64,000 bases of DNA from Hippea alviniae EP5-r (GCF_000420385.1 NZ_ATUV01000001.1:558001-622000); one strand, 5' to 3'. Shown: positions 39,755 to 49,576, counted from the stretch's first letter. Program-made: numbers and translations. Notes: generated by a model not told the origin, from the sequence alone.

Positions 39755-41422
39755 ATGGGTTACCCAACTAAAAAGCTAAAGGAGCTTATATCCTTATATC
39801 TGTCCAAAATAGAGAATGAGAAGTTTAGGTTTAGTTTGTTTTTTGTGCTTGGTAGTAGGCAATATTTTCTATTTAATGTTTACGATTCCCATAAAGGTTT
39901 CTTGCCTGATTATAAAGGTATGCAACTATCTAATATTTATGCTATTGATAAACTTACAGGTAACGAATCTGAGAGTGAATTTACAGGCAAAGCTGTTGGC
40001 GAGCATATGTTTTTGTATGATGGATTTGGCGAGGATTCTTCAATTTATATAAAAAAAATTAGAGTGTATGGACAAGAAATAGCTATTTGTGAATTTTTGG
40101 CAAGAGATATTACAGTAATAGAATCCACAAAAAGCATTATAGAAAAGCTGATAAACGAATCTTTGCCTTATTTGGTTGAAGTGTTTATGAGTATAAGAAA
40201 TGATACAGCGAGAAGATATTTCTCTATGAATGCTCTAAATATAATAAAAAGTGCTAGGCCGAGAACATTCTATCACTCTTTTAGGGTTGCTGATTTGGCG
40301 GTTGCAATAGCTAAAAAAATGGGATTAGATAAAGAGTCGCAAAGAAAGTTGTATTATGCTGGTTTAATACATGATATAGGTGAGATGTATATACCTAGAG
40401 ATGTTTTTTATAAAGAAGGCAAATTATCAAAAGAAGAGTTAGAGATAATAAAACAACATCCAAAGAATTTAAAGAGGATTTTTGAACATAACCCACTCAT
40501 GGGAGATATTGTTGAGATTGCTTACTATCACCATGAGAGAGTTGATGGTAAAGGTTATTACGGTTATACAGGAGACAATATACCACTTGAGTCTAAAATA
40601 CTTGCTTTGTGCGAAGTTGTAGATGGATTGTACTCCGATAGACCAGATAGAAAGGGTTTTGGTGTTAAGAAGATTATTTCATTGATAGAGAAGTCTTATG
40701 ATGTTTTTGGCGAGGATATAGTAAGAAATTCTATAGAAGCTATAGATAAATTTTATTCCAGAAAAGAGCTTGATGTATCGATACTTGACAACATAAATAG
40801 TGTTGGCAAGCCGGCCACCATTATAGCATCTAAGAATGGAAAGCTTATTTTTTTGCAGGGTTCTGTTGAGTATGCCAATAATAAGATGTTAGGAGTAAGC
40901 TTTAATGATGATGTAGATATTGAATTTTCGTACAGGGAGATAATAAGGGTTCAGTTTCCATTTTTTGATTTTATATACGACTTTAAAGCTGCCGTCATAT
41001 CTAGCTCTTCATCATCCATTAGCTTGGTCATAAAAGGGCCTTCTGAGACTAGTGTCAGTAACTTGAGTGTTCTTTGGGAGTTTGATGCTATAGCTATACC
41101 CTTGAGATTTTCACCAAAATCTGCTGATTCCAAAAAGGAGAGTGTAGTATTTGTGAAGATAAGAGTTGAAAGGTTTGGATCTAAATCACTATCAGCAAGG
41201 GTGGAAAAATCCAATGTCAGATTGACTGTAGGAGAAACAGTTTTATTGAAAATGAAACCATTAAAGGATACTATAACTATTCCTGCCGTGGTTTCTAATA
41301 TTATGGATAGGCATGAGTATGAGCTTGTATATTTTGAATATTTCAATATTTCGGAAAAAACTGACGCACTTATACATAGGGCAATTTACTACAAACAATC
41401 AAAACAAAACGCTCCGCTGTAG
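39755..41422 (+). CDS. HD-GYP-type domain protein with variant GYP motif
   Basis: A 555-residue cytoplasmic protein. Residues 1-150 form an unfamiliar N-terminal region. An HD-GYP-type core follows (about 170-340): H174, H206-D207 in HDIGE, H235, HHERVDGKGYYG (H259, H260) and the metal-site Asp in LCEVVDGLYSD. The C-terminal 180 residues look beta-rich and may be a PilZ-like domain. HD-GYP enzymes hydrolyse cyclic di-GMP. Two motif changes stand out: HDIGE for HDIGK, and GYY for GYP. Activity is therefore uncertain. No clear ribosome site precedes the ATG; a TAAGAT/ATCTTA inverted repeat (39735-39749) sits there instead. Confidence 0.83.
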   Translation: MGYPTKKLKELISLYLSKIENEKFRFSLFFVLGSRQYFLFNVYDSHKGFLPDYKGMQLSNIYAIDKLTGNESESEFTGKAVGEHMFLYDGFGEDSSIYIKKIRVYGQEIAICEFLARDITVIESTKSIIEKLINESLPYLVEVFMSIRNDTARRYFSMNALNIIKSARPRTFYHSFRVADLAVAIAKKMGLDKESQRKLYYAGLIHDIGEMYIPRDVFYKEGKLSKEELEIIKQHPKNLKRIFEHNPLMGDIVEIAYYHHERVDGKGYYGYTGDNIPLESKILALCEVVDGLYSDRPDRKGFGVKKIISLIEKSYDVFGEDIVRNSIEAIDKFYSRKELDVSILDNINSVGKPATIIASKNGKLIFLQGSVEYANNKMLGVSFNDDVDIEFSYREIIRVQFPFFDFIYDFKAAVISSSSSSISLVIKGPSETSVSNLSVLWEFDAIAIPLRFSPKSADSKKESVVFVKIRVERFGSKSLSARVEKSNVRLTVGETVLLKMKPLKDTITIPAVVSNIMDRHEYELVYFEYFNISEKTDALIHRAIYYKQSKQNAPL

Positions 41423-41466
41423 TTTTTACATTTCTTTAATGCAAATTTAATACTTTTTTAACATTT
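41423..41466 (+). promoter_or_regulatory. Pho-box-like direct repeats upstream of pstC
   Basis: Four heptamers start at 41423, 41434, 41445 and 41456, exactly 11 nt apart: TTTTTAC, CTTTAAT, ATTTAAT and TTTTAAC. They resemble the pstS array (consensus about YTTWAYA). A TATATA -10 candidate is at 41469-41474. It lies just after the HD-GYP gene and drives pstCAB-phoUBR. Confidence 0.65.
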
Positions 41467-41487
41467 TTTATATATCTCCTGTTTTTG

Positions 41488-42423
41488 ATGAGAAGAAGAA
41501 CATTTGCCGCAAAAGATAAGATTTTTCTCTTTTTAACAGTCCTATCTTCCATTTTAACTGTTGCTATAGTTGTTGCGATGTTCATAGTTCTTCTTATAGC
41601 TTCTCTTGATGCAATAAAGCATTTTGGTGTTTTTCATTTTATATTTCATGAAGAGTGGAATCCGCCAAGGCATATATTTGGTGGAGCATCTTCAATTTAT
41701 GGAACAATTATGACAACTATAATTGCTCTTCTGTTTGCAATTCCAACTTCATTTGGTATTGCCATTTTTATAACTCAAATATGCCCAAAGTCATTAAAAG
41801 GCATATTCTCATCAGCCATTGAACTGCTTGCAACTATTCCAAGCATAATTTACGGCATGTGGGGTCTGTTTAGCTTAGCTCCCGTTATGAGAAATTACAT
41901 TGAACCAGCACTGCAGAAAGTATTTTTTCCAATACCCGGCTTAAGAATCTTATTTGAAGGCACACCCTTAGGTATAGATTTATTAACCGCAGGCCTTGTT
42001 TTAAGCATAATGATAATCCCATTTATAGCTTCTATAGCAAGGGATAACTTCGAGTTAACGCCAAAGGAGTTGTCTGAGTCTGCCTATGCTATGGGTGCGA
42101 CAAAATGGGAAGTTATAAAAGATGTGATAATACCGTATTCAAAGGTTGGGCTTTTAAGCGGCATTATCATAGCAACAGGCAGGGCTTTGGGTGAGACAAT
42201 GGCTGTTGCTTTTGTGCTTGGAAATGACCATTCTATTCATCTTTCGCTCCTTAAGTCTTCAACGACGATTGCCGTTACACTTGCTAATGAGTTTACAGAA
42301 GCAGACTTTAATCTGTATGTCTCATCTCTGTTTTATTTGGGATTTATTTTGCTATTTTTGAGCTTCTTTTTACTTAGTATTGCAAAATTTTTGGTCAAGA
42401 AGGGAGCAAAAAGGGATGGATAG
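41488..42423 (+). CDS. pstC: Phosphate ABC transporter permease PstC
   Basis: A 311-residue inner-membrane permease, about six helices, with the coupling EAA-type segment ELSESAYAMGATKWEVIKDV and ATGRALGETMAVAFVLGN. I use the ATG at 41488 (a TTG directly before it is in frame). No ribosome site is visible; with the -10 at 41469-41474 the leader would be very short. The first helix starts at about residue 12. It overlaps pstA by 8 nt. Confidence 0.96.
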   Translation: MRRRTFAAKDKIFLFLTVLSSILTVAIVVAMFIVLLIASLDAIKHFGVFHFIFHEEWNPPRHIFGGASSIYGTIMTTIIALLFAIPTSFGIAIFITQICPKSLKGIFSSAIELLATIPSIIYGMWGLFSLAPVMRNYIEPALQKVFFPIPGLRILFEGTPLGIDLLTAGLVLSIMIIPFIASIARDNFELTPKELSESAYAMGATKWEVIKDVIIPYSKVGLLSGIIIATGRALGETMAVAFVLGNDHSIHLSLLKSSTTIAVTLANEFTEADFNLYVSSLFYLGFILLFLSFFLLSIAKFLVKKGAKRDG

Positions 42424-43261
42424 GATAAAAAAAAGAAAGATAGCCAATAAGATAGCTTTAAGTTTAAGTGTTTTTGCTGCTTGCTTAGGTCTTTTTTGGC
42501 TTGTTTTTATCATCCTTAGCGTTCTTCAAAAAGGCTTTTCTGCTATAAACTGGTCTCTATTTTTAAAAGACCCTGCACCACCTGGATTTTCCGGTGGCGG
42601 TCTAAGGTCTGCCTTTGTTGGTCAAGGAATAATAACAGTTATAGCATCAATAGTTGGGATACCTATTGGCATCATGGGTGGCACATTTCTTGCAGAGTAT
42701 GGCAGAAATTCAAAGTTTTCAAAATTGGTAAGCGACATTGCAGACATAATGATAAGCTTGCCATCCATTGTTGTTGGAACATTCGTTTATAGCATAATGG
42801 TTAGGCCTATGGGGCATTTCAGCGGATATGCAGGAGCGGTAGCACTTGCAATTATCATGATACCAACAATTTTAAGAACAACAGAAGAGATGCTTAATCT
42901 CGTTCCGTGGGAGTTAAGAGAAGCAGCATTTGCCTTGGGTGCGCCTTATTATAAAGTTATCAAGGATGTCGTGTATCGCTCTGCTGCCGCAGGTCTTTTT
43001 ACCGGTGTTTTGCTTGGAGTTGCCAGAGTTGCAACAGAGACAGCGCCACTCTTGTTCACATCTTTCAACAATCCGTTTTTCACAATTAACCCTAACCAAC
43101 CTATGCCATCTCTAACCGTCACGATATATCAGTATGCGATGGGGCCGTATGAAGAGTGGCATAAACTCGCATGGGGGGCTTCATTTGTTATAGTTGCAAC
43201 TGTTCTATTTCTCTCTCTAATTGGAAGGTTTCTCATAAATAGGAGGTTCTCAAAAAGATGA
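42416..43261 (+). CDS. pstA: Phosphate ABC transporter permease PstA
   Basis: A 281-residue permease partner of PstC with about six helices. The coupling segment is [20 protein letters not shown], followed by [17 protein letters not shown] choose the ATG at 42416 behind AGGGAG; an in-frame start at 42380 lies deeper inside pstC. It overlaps pstC by 8 nt and pstB by 4 nt. Confidence 0.96.
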   Translation: MDRIKKRKIANKIALSLSVFAACLGLFWLVFIILSVLQKGFSAINWSLFLKDPAPPGFSGGGLRSAFVGQGIITVIASIVGIPIGIMGGTFLAEYGRNSKFSKLVSDIADIMISLPSIVVGTFVYSIMVRPMGHFSGYAGAVALAIIMIPTILRTTEEMLNLVPWELREAAFALGAPYYKVIKDVVYRSAAAGLFTGVLLGVARVATETAPLLFTSFNNPFFTINPNQPMPSLTVTIYQYAMGPYEEWHKLAWGASFVIVATVLFLSLIGRFLINRRFSKR

Positions 43262-44013
43262 ATCAGGTGCTTTTGAGTGTGAAGAATCTAAATTTTTTTT
43301 ATGGCAAAACCCAGATATTGCACAACATAAATATGGATATTTATAAAAACAGGATTACAGCTTTAATTGGCCCATCTGGATGCGGTAAAACAACATTCTT
43401 GAGATGTTTTAACAGGATGCATGACCTTTATAAAGGCAATAGATACGAAGGTGAGATACTCTATAAAGGCGAAAACATTTTGAAGGTTAAAGACCTTATA
43501 GAGTTAAGAAGTAAGATAGGTATGGTGTTTCAGAAGCCAACGCCGTTTCCCATGTCTATATTTGACAATGTTGCATACGGATTAAAACTCAAAGGCATAA
43601 AAGATAAGAACATAATAAGAGAAAGGGTTGAAAAAGCTTTAATTGAAGCCGCTTTATGGGATGAAGTGAAAGATAAGCTGTATTCGTCTGCTTTGGCTTT
43701 GAGTGGTGGCCAGCAGCAGAGAATGGTTATAGCAAGGGCTTTGGCTGTTGAACCTGATATTATACTGTTTGATGAGCCTACGAGTGCACTTGACCCTATA
43801 GCAACATCAAAGATTGAAGAGCTTCTGTTTAACTTAAAAAAGATTACAACGATACTCATAGTTACCCATAACATGCAGCAGGCTGCAAGGGTTTCTGATT
43901 TTACCGCATTTTTATTTAAAGGGCATCTGATAGAGTTTGAAAGAACAGAAAAGCTGTTTACGAATCCGAAGGAAGAGTTAACTGAAAAGTACATAACAGG
44001 AAGGTTCGGTTGA
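43258..44013 (+). CDS. pstB: Phosphate ABC transporter ATPase PstB
   Basis: The 251-residue ATPase of the Pst system. Walker A is [17 protein letters not shown] (PstB-type), the Q-loop is [19 protein letters not shown], the signature is [15 protein letters not shown], Walker B is [14 protein letters not shown] and the switch is IVTHNMQQA. The family's FDNVAYGL and DLIE segments are present. The stop is 15 nt before phoU. Confidence 0.97.
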   Translation: MNQVLLSVKNLNFFYGKTQILHNINMDIYKNRITALIGPSGCGKTTFLRCFNRMHDLYKGNRYEGEILYKGENILKVKDLIELRSKIGMVFQKPTPFPMSIFDNVAYGLKLKGIKDKNIIRERVEKALIEAALWDEVKDKLYSSALALSGGQQQRMVIARALAVEPDIILFDEPTSALDPIATSKIEELLFNLKKITTILIVTHNMQQAARVSDFTAFLFKGHLIEFERTEKLFTNPKEELTEKYITGRFG

Positions 44014-44028
44014 TAAAAAGGGGGATTT

Positions 44029-44688
44029 ATGGTTAGAATAGACGATGATATTAGAATGTTAAGGATTAAGATATCAAAAATGGCGTCAATTTCTCTAAAT
44101 ATGGTTGAAAAAGCATCAGAAGGCTTATTTGAAAGAAGGTCGGAGCTGCTTGAAGATGTTATAAAAACAGACAATCTCGTTGATGAGATTGATAATGATA
44201 TAGACCAGACAGTGGTAAGGATATGTGCTATAAGGCATCCAGAAGCCGGTGATTTAAGATTTATTTTATCGTGTGTTAAAGCGAATGTTGCTATAGAACG
44301 CGTTGCTGATAATGCTGTGAATATAGCTGAGTGGGCTTTGAAGATAAACAAGTATCCACAGCTTAAGCCATATATCGATTTACCGAAAATGAGAGACATA
44401 GCAGTAGGAATGGTTAGAGATGCTGTTGATTCGTTTCTTGATAGAAATGTTGACAGAAGTAGGGAGATAATAAAAAAGGATGAGATTGTTGATAATTTGG
44501 AAATTCAAATAATAAGAGAGCTTATGACATATATACTTGAAGATGCTCATAATATAAAAACTGCATTAAGACTTATGTATGTTGCAAGAGCGTATGAGAG
44601 AATAGCAGACCAGGCAACAAACATAGCCGAGCTTGCTATATTCACTGCAACAGGTGAGATAGTAAAACATAGAAGGAAAAAAGAGTGA
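44029..44688 (+). CDS. phoU: Phosphate signalling protein PhoU
   Basis: A 219-residue helical protein with two PhoU repeats (about 1-105 and 115-215). It contains metal-type acidic clusters such as TDNLVDEIDNDIDQ and KDEIVDNLE and the conserved EARIADQATNIAE-like segment near the C terminus. It couples PstB to PhoR: with phosphate plentiful it keeps PhoR in phosphatase mode (family knowledge). The stop overlaps the phoB start, so it is translated with the two-component genes. Confidence 0.95.
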   Translation: MVRIDDDIRMLRIKISKMASISLNMVEKASEGLFERRSELLEDVIKTDNLVDEIDNDIDQTVVRICAIRHPEAGDLRFILSCVKANVAIERVADNAVNIAEWALKINKYPQLKPYIDLPKMRDIAVGMVRDAVDSFLDRNVDRSREIIKKDEIVDNLEIQIIRELMTYILEDAHNIKTALRLMYVARAYERIADQATNIAELAIFTATGEIVKHRRKKE

Positions 44689-45356
44689 AAGGGACGATAT
44701 TAATAATCGAAGATGACGATTATATAGCCGAGCTTATAGAGTTTAATTTGGCAAAGGAAGGCTATGAAGTCATACTTGCAAAAGATGCAAACGAAGGACT
44801 GATGTTTTTAAAAAGCAGCGATATTGACCTTATATTGCTTGATTTAATGCTTCCTGGTCTTCAAGGTGAAGAGTTTTTGGATTTGATAAAAGGCAAAGGT
44901 AAAAGTGATTTACCTGTTCTGATAATAACGGCAAAGACGGGCGATGAGTTGTTTGTTAAGCTTCTTAAAACTGGTGCAGATGATTTTTTGGTTAAACCGT
45001 TCTCTGTTAAGGTGTTGATTGCAAAGATTGAAGCCATATTAAGAAGGGTAAAAGGTGGTGGTTTTAATATTATTGAAGCTTTCGGCATTGAGATACAGCC
45101 AGATGAGTTTATTGCAAGGGTTGATGGAGAAGAGCTTGAGCTTACAAAAACTGAGTTTGATATACTAAAGTTGTTGATTGAGAATAAAGGAAAGGTGTTG
45201 ACAAGGGATAGAATTCTTCAAACTGTTTGGGGTATTGATGCTTCTGTAAGTGATAGGACTATAGATGTTCATGTTTCAAAGATAAGAAGAAAGCTCAAAG
45301 ACAAGGGAAAATTAATAAAATCCATACCCAAAATAGGATATAAGCTCTCTTTATGA
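44685..45356 (+). CDS. phoB: OmpR/PhoB-family response regulator
   Basis: The 223-residue regulator has a receiver domain (1-120, phospho-acceptor D53, acidic pair D10/D11, Lys in LVKPFSVKVL) and a winged-helix DNA-binding domain (about 130-223) with LTKTEFDILKLLIENKG and SDRTIDVHVSKIRRKL. The start is GTG at 44685 overlapping the phoU stop. Position in the pst operon makes PhoB the likely identity. The 11-bp-spaced arrays at pstS and pstC are its natural targets. Confidence 0.94.
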   Translation: MKGTILIIEDDDYIAELIEFNLAKEGYEVILAKDANEGLMFLKSSDIDLILLDLMLPGLQGEEFLDLIKGKGKSDLPVLIITAKTGDELFVKLLKTGADDFLVKPFSVKVLIAKIEAILRRVKGGGFNIIEAFGIEIQPDEFIARVDGEELELTKTEFDILKLLIENKGKVLTRDRILQTVWGIDASVSDRTIDVHVSKIRRKLKDKGKLIKSIPKIGYKLSL

Positions 45357-46669
45357 AAAGGTTTATCAGGCTCTTTAGCATATTTCTTCTTGGTGGTTTG
45401 CTGATAATCTTTTTTATAGCTGTGTATTTCTATCCAAGAGTTTGCTCTGTCGATAAACTTTTTGATGGTATTGCTTCTCTTTTGGTTATTTTTACTGTTT
45501 TTGCCTTTGGGTTTGCAGTTTTTTTAAGCAATAGAGAAGAGAAGGTTTACAAATATCTAAGGGATGTTGTTGACGATTTAAAAAACTCAAAAGAGCCAGA
45601 ATTTCCGCACTTCAATGATAGGGAGCTTGTTAAACTCTTCTCTGGTATAAAGGAGATTTATAAAACCCTTAAAAGGAATAATTTGATAATTGAAGAAGAG
45701 AAAAATAAGCTGAAGTTTGTGATTAATTCAATAGATGATGGCATACTTCTGCTTAATAAGGGCAATCTTGAGCTTTTAAATAAAAAGGCTTGTGAGCTTT
45801 TGGGTATAAAGGATTCAAGTGGCAATATTATAGACCTGTTGTCCAATCATCTGTTTGTTAATGTTTTTGAAGAGATTTTAAAAAGCGATAAGCTTGAAAA
45901 GGAGATAGAAAGTCAAGGCAGGTGGTTTTTTATAAAATCTATAACTCTTGACGATAGAAAATTGGTAGTAATAAGGGATATAACCAAACAGAAAAATTAT
46001 GCACTTCTTAAAGCCAAGTTTTTTGAAGATGCATCACACGAGCTTAAAACACCAATTACATCGATTTTGGGATACTCAGAGACACTGCTTGGAGGCGGAA
46101 TTGATGAGAAAATGAGCTTAAAGTTTTTTGGCTATATACACCAGAACGCAAAAAATTTGGCAGAACTTGTTGAAGATATTTTAACGCTTCACAGATTAGA
46201 AAAACAGAAAGAGCCTATAAAGGGAGAATGCAACCTTTCGAATATATTGGATGAGCTCAAAATCTCATTTGGTAATTTAGCGAAAAAGAAGGGTATTGAT
46301 TTTATGGTTGAGATAGAAGATAAAAGTGTCTCTGTCCCTTGCGGTTATATAAAATCCATACTTTGGAATCTTGTTGATAACGCCATAAAATACACCGATA
46401 ATGGACATGTAAAGATTGAGTGTAAAAGCAGCAATTCTGAGTTTACAATTATAGTTGAAGATACAGGTTCAGGTATAAGTCAGAAGCATTTACCGTATAT
46501 ATTTGATAGATTTTACACAACGCAGAAGGGAAGAAATAGAAGGATAAGTGGGACAGGTCTTGGTCTTTCCATAGTTAAACATATTGTTCAGTTATATGGT
46601 GGCAGTATAGATGTGAAAAGTGAACCACTAAAAGGCAGCAAGTTTACGATAAAGATACCCTATGCTTGA
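45353..46669 (+). CDS. phoR: PhoR-type sensor histidine kinase
   Basis: A 438-residue kinase with two membrane helices (about 8-27 and 40-58) and almost no periplasmic domain, as in PhoR. A linker and PAS domain (about 115-215) follow, then HisKA with DASHELKTPITSILGYSE (His229) and the ATPase with NAIKYTDN (N box), DTGSGI (G1) and GTGLGLSIV (G2). It lacks an external sensor, consistent with signalling through PhoU and Pst. It overlaps phoB by 4 nt. Confidence 0.93.
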   Translation: MKRFIRLFSIFLLGGLLIIFFIAVYFYPRVCSVDKLFDGIASLLVIFTVFAFGFAVFLSNREEKVYKYLRDVVDDLKNSKEPEFPHFNDRELVKLFSGIKEIYKTLKRNNLIIEEEKNKLKFVINSIDDGILLLNKGNLELLNKKACELLGIKDSSGNIIDLLSNHLFVNVFEEILKSDKLEKEIESQGRWFFIKSITLDDRKLVVIRDITKQKNYALLKAKFFEDASHELKTPITSILGYSETLLGGGIDEKMSLKFFGYIHQNAKNLAELVEDILTLHRLEKQKEPIKGECNLSNILDELKISFGNLAKKKGIDFMVEIEDKSVSVPCGYIKSILWNLVDNAIKYTDNGHVKIECKSSNSEFTIIVEDTGSGISQKHLPYIFDRFYTTQKGRNRRISGTGLGLSIVKHIVQLYGGSIDVKSEPLKGSKFTIKIPYA

Positions 46670-46701
46670 AAATATGAGTCTATTTTAATAACATCCTTAC
46701 G

Positions 46702-47847
46702 ATGAAGATAGTTGTTTTTTATAAATCTTATCAGAAATATGGCGGTCAGGAGAAGGTTGTTTATGAGTTTACGCATTATCTTGCAAAGAAAGGGTATGAT
46801 GTTGTCGTTTATTCATACAAAATTAAAGATTTTCCAGAGATTGACGGCATAACCCTTAAAAAGGTTAATCTTTTTGTGCCACATGGTGCAGTAAAAACTC
46901 TTCTTTTTGCGATTTTTTCGTATGTGAAGGCAAAAAGCCTAAAAAAAGAAGATAATAGTATCTGTATATTTGGTTTTGGAAAAACATTTTATCAGGATAT
47001 TTACAGATCTGGCGGCGGTGTTCACAAATACTATTTTAAAAGGGCAGCTTTAAAGTATGTCTCTAAAACTGGCAGGTTTTTCTATAAACTTAGAAAGTAT
47101 CTTTCACTTTATCATTGGATAAATATATTTATAGAGTATCTAACTTTCAGGGTAAAAAAACCAAGATTAATAATAGCACCATCTGAGTTTGTTAAAAAAC
47201 AGATAGTTGACTGCTTTGGATTTGATGAAGATAAAATCGTTATCCTGAGAAACGGTGTTAATTTGAACCGATTTAAACCTTCTAATAAGAGTGAAGCAAA
47301 AAAGAGATTTGGCATTAAAAATGAGTTTGTTTTCTGCTTTGTATCGACGAACCATAGATTAAAAGGGCTTCAATATTTGCTTTACGCTGTTAAATCACTC
47401 AAGGAGAGTGGCCTTAATTTTAAGCTTCTTATAGCTGGCAATGGTTCTGATAGATTTTTCTTAAAAGTGGTCAAGAAACTTAAAATAGAAGATGTGGTAA
47501 TATGGTTTGGCAAAGTAAAAGAGATAGAGATTGTATATAATGCGTCTGATGTGCTTATTTACCCTACCCTTTTTGATGTTAGTTCCAATGTTGTGTTGGA
47601 AGCTATGGCATGTGGGGTTGTGCCAGTATCAAGCATTTATAACGGAACAAGTGAGATTATTGTTGAAGGCAAGAATGGTTTTCTTATAAATGACCCTACA
47701 AACCCAAAAGAGATAGAAGATAAGATGAAAAGAGCTATCAATAGCGATATTAATACACTTTCAAAGAATGCTTATAAAACAATCTCTTCTTACCCTTCTG
47801 GTTCTGTTTTTGATAAAATTATAGAAATCTTGGATTCAAGTTGCTAA
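46702..47847 (+). CDS. GT4-family glycosyltransferase (LPS-core type)
   Basis: A 381-residue GT-B enzyme. The N-terminal donor loop YGGQEKVVYEFTHYL resembles WaaG-like hexosyltransferases; the central RNGVNLNRFKP, IAGNGSDRF and the donor-site LEAMACGVVPV with GTSEIIVEG are GT4 hallmarks. It probably adds sugar to lipid A-core or another glycan. It follows phoR by 32 nt, so read-through from the pst operon is possible but not needed. It meets paaI tail-to-tail with 2 nt between stops. Confidence 0.9.
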   Translation: MKIVVFYKSYQKYGGQEKVVYEFTHYLAKKGYDVVVYSYKIKDFPEIDGITLKKVNLFVPHGAVKTLLFAIFSYVKAKSLKKEDNSICIFGFGKTFYQDIYRSGGGVHKYYFKRAALKYVSKTGRFFYKLRKYLSLYHWINIFIEYLTFRVKKPRLIIAPSEFVKKQIVDCFGFDEDKIVILRNGVNLNRFKPSNKSEAKKRFGIKNEFVFCFVSTNHRLKGLQYLLYAVKSLKESGLNFKLLIAGNGSDRFFLKVVKKLKIEDVVIWFGKVKEIEIVYNASDVLIYPTLFDVSSNVVLEAMACGVVPVSSIYNGTSEIIVEGKNGFLINDPTNPKEIEDKMKRAINSDINTLSKNAYKTISSYPSGSVFDKIIEILDSSC

Positions 47848-47849
47848 CC

Positions 47850-48254
47850 TTAAAACTGCTTATCTTTAAAGTATGCTGTGCCTGTGAATGTTGCTATCAG
47901 CTCCTGCTTATCGTTTAATATGTCCACTCTATATACTGCCACTTTTAAGCTTCTGCTTATCTCTTTTGCTTCGGCTGTTAGGGTGTCGCCTTCTTTTGCG
48001 GGTTTTAGAAATGATATCTGTCCGTTAATGGCAAGGGCAACTCTGCCGTAAGAGTTTGCAGCTGCTGCAAAAGCGAAATCGGCAAGAGAAAAAAGTAAGC
48101 CGCCTTGAGCCACAAAGGCGGCGTTTAGATGCTCCTTTTTAACCTTCACAACAGCTTTTGCATAACCTTCTTTAACATCAACAAGCTTTGTATCTATAAG
48201 CTTGCCAAACCTGTCATTTTCAGAAAGAAAAGCCTTTATTCTTTCTAAGTTCAT
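47850..48254 (-). CDS. PaaI-family hotdog thioesterase
   Basis: A 134-residue hotdog-fold protein. The family segment is HLNAAFVAQGGLLFSLADFAFAAAANSYG. The usual HGG is AQGG here, so the catalytic His is replaced by Gln while the Asp in LADFA is kept. Members hydrolyse acyl-CoA thioesters, for example phenylacetyl-CoA intermediates. Its start overlaps the yebC stop by one base. Confidence 0.86.
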   Translation of the reverse strand: MNLERIKAFLSENDRFGKLIDTKLVDVKEGYAKAVVKVKKEHLNAAFVAQGGLLFSLADFAFAAAANSYGRVALAINGQISFLKPAKEGDTLTAEAKEISRSLKVAVYRVDILNDKQELIATFTGTAYFKDKQF

Positions 48255-49009
48255 TACTGCTCAAACTTTTCCATTATCTCATCAGAGATGTCGAAGTTTG
48301 CATAAACATGAGAAACATCGTCGTCATCTTCTAAAGCGCTCATAAGCTTTAACATACTTATCGCTTTCTCACCTTCTAATTTAACGGTTGTTTGTGGGAT
48401 TCTTGTAAGTTCTGCAGTTTGTGGTTTGAATCCCTTTTCTTCTAAAGCGTCTTTTACTGCCATAAACTCTTTGACTTCTGTTATAACTTCATAAACACCG
48501 TCTTCTTCGTTCTCTCTAACATCTGTTGCACCTGCTTCTAAAGCTGCTTCAAACAGGGCTTCTTCATCTGTTGTGTTCTTATCGAATGTCATATATCCAA
48601 CATAGTCAAACATCCACGATACGCAGCCAGTTTCACCCAAACTTCCACCGAATTTATTCAAAAGATGCCTTATGCTTGCCGTTGTTCTCTGTCTATTGTC
48701 CGTTGTTGCTTCAATTATCATTGCAACTCCACCTGGCCCATATCCTTCATACACGACATCTTCATAAGTTACACCCGGTAATTCGCCTGTTCCCTTCTTT
48801 ATAGCTTTTTCTATGTTCTGTTTTGGCATATTTGCTTCTTTTGCCTTCTCTATAGCCATCCTGAGTCTTGGGTTGTTCTCTGGGTTGCCACCACCCAATT
48901 TTGCCGCAATTGTTATCTCTTTTATTAGTTTTGTGAATATCGCTCCTCTTTTTGCATCTTCTTTTGCCTTTTTATGTTTTATTGTGCTCCATTTATTGTG
49001 TCCGGACAT
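48254..49009 (-). CDS. yebC: YebC/PmpR-family protein
   Basis: A 251-residue protein of a near-universal family. It begins [22 protein letters not shown]. It also shows [19 protein letters not shown]-type sequence, [20 protein letters not shown] and the acidic loop [10 protein letters not shown]. Family members act as transcription regulators (PmpR) or, as shown for some, help ribosomes translate proline-rich runs. GGAGGG precedes the ATG. It is part of the dcd-yebC-paaI run. Confidence 0.96.
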   Translation of the reverse strand: MSGHNKWSTIKHKKAKEDAKRGAIFTKLIKEITIAAKLGGGNPENNPRLRMAIEKAKEANMPKQNIEKAIKKGTGELPGVTYEDVVYEGYGPGGVAMIIEATTDNRQRTTASIRHLLNKFGGSLGETGCVSWMFDYVGYMTFDKNTTDEEALFEAALEAGATDVRENEEDGVYEVITEVKEFMAVKDALEEKGFKPQTAELTRIPQTTVKLEGEKAISMLKLMSALEDDDDVSHVYANFDISDEIMEKFEQ

Positions 49010-49024
49010 TTTACCCTCCCTTTT

Positions 49025-49576
49025 TTATAGTTTTGGCGGTGTTAAACCCATCTGCTTTTGATATTTGCCTTTTTTGTCTGCATAACTTACAAGACACTCT
49101 TCATCTGCTTCAAAAAACAGCACCTGAGCTATGCCTTCAAATGCATAAACCTTTGCCGGAATTGGCGTTGAGTTTGATATCTCTATGGTTACATAACCTT
49201 CCCACTCTGGTTCAAATGGCGTTACATTAACAATGAGCCCGCATCTTGCATAGGTTGACTTACCAACGCATATTGTAAGTATATTTCGCGGGATTCTAAA
49301 GTACTCAACACTTCGTGCCAAAACAAAGCTGTTTGGTGGTATGATACACACATCACCTTTAAAATCAACATAGTTCTTTTCCGTAAAATCCTTAGGGTCA
49401 ACAATCGTATTATTCACATTGGTAAAAATTTTAAACTCATCAGCTATACGCATATCATAGCCATACGAACTTACACCATAAGAGATGACACTTTCTCTGA
49501 CCTGCCTGTCTGCAAAGGGCTCTATCATGCCCTTTTTTGCCATCTCTATAATCCAGCGGTCATTTTTGATGCTCAT
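49025..49576 (-). CDS. dcd: dCTP deaminase
   Basis: A 183-residue homotrimeric enzyme that deaminates dCTP to dUTP. It shows [54 protein letters not shown] with the catalytic Glu, and IAQVLFF near the end. A bifunctional dCTP deaminase/dUTPase cannot be excluded by eye. Its ATG overlaps the stop of the unknown gene upstream by 4 nt. Confidence 0.95.
   Translation of the reverse strand: MSIKNDRWIIEMAKKGMIEPFADRQVRESVISYGVSSYGYDMRIADEFKIFTNVNNTIVDPKDFTEKNYVDFKGDVCIIPPNSFVLARSVEYFRIPRNILTICVGKSTYARCGLIVNVTPFEPEWEGYVTIEISNSTPIPAKVYAFEGIAQVLFFEADEECLVSYADKKGKYQKQMGLTPPKL

Noticed and set aside
43530-44399. 289-codon minus-strand open frame across pstB and phoU
   Set aside because: It is antisense to two conserved genes, and its low-complexity Ser/Ile-rich translation is typical of a shadow frame.
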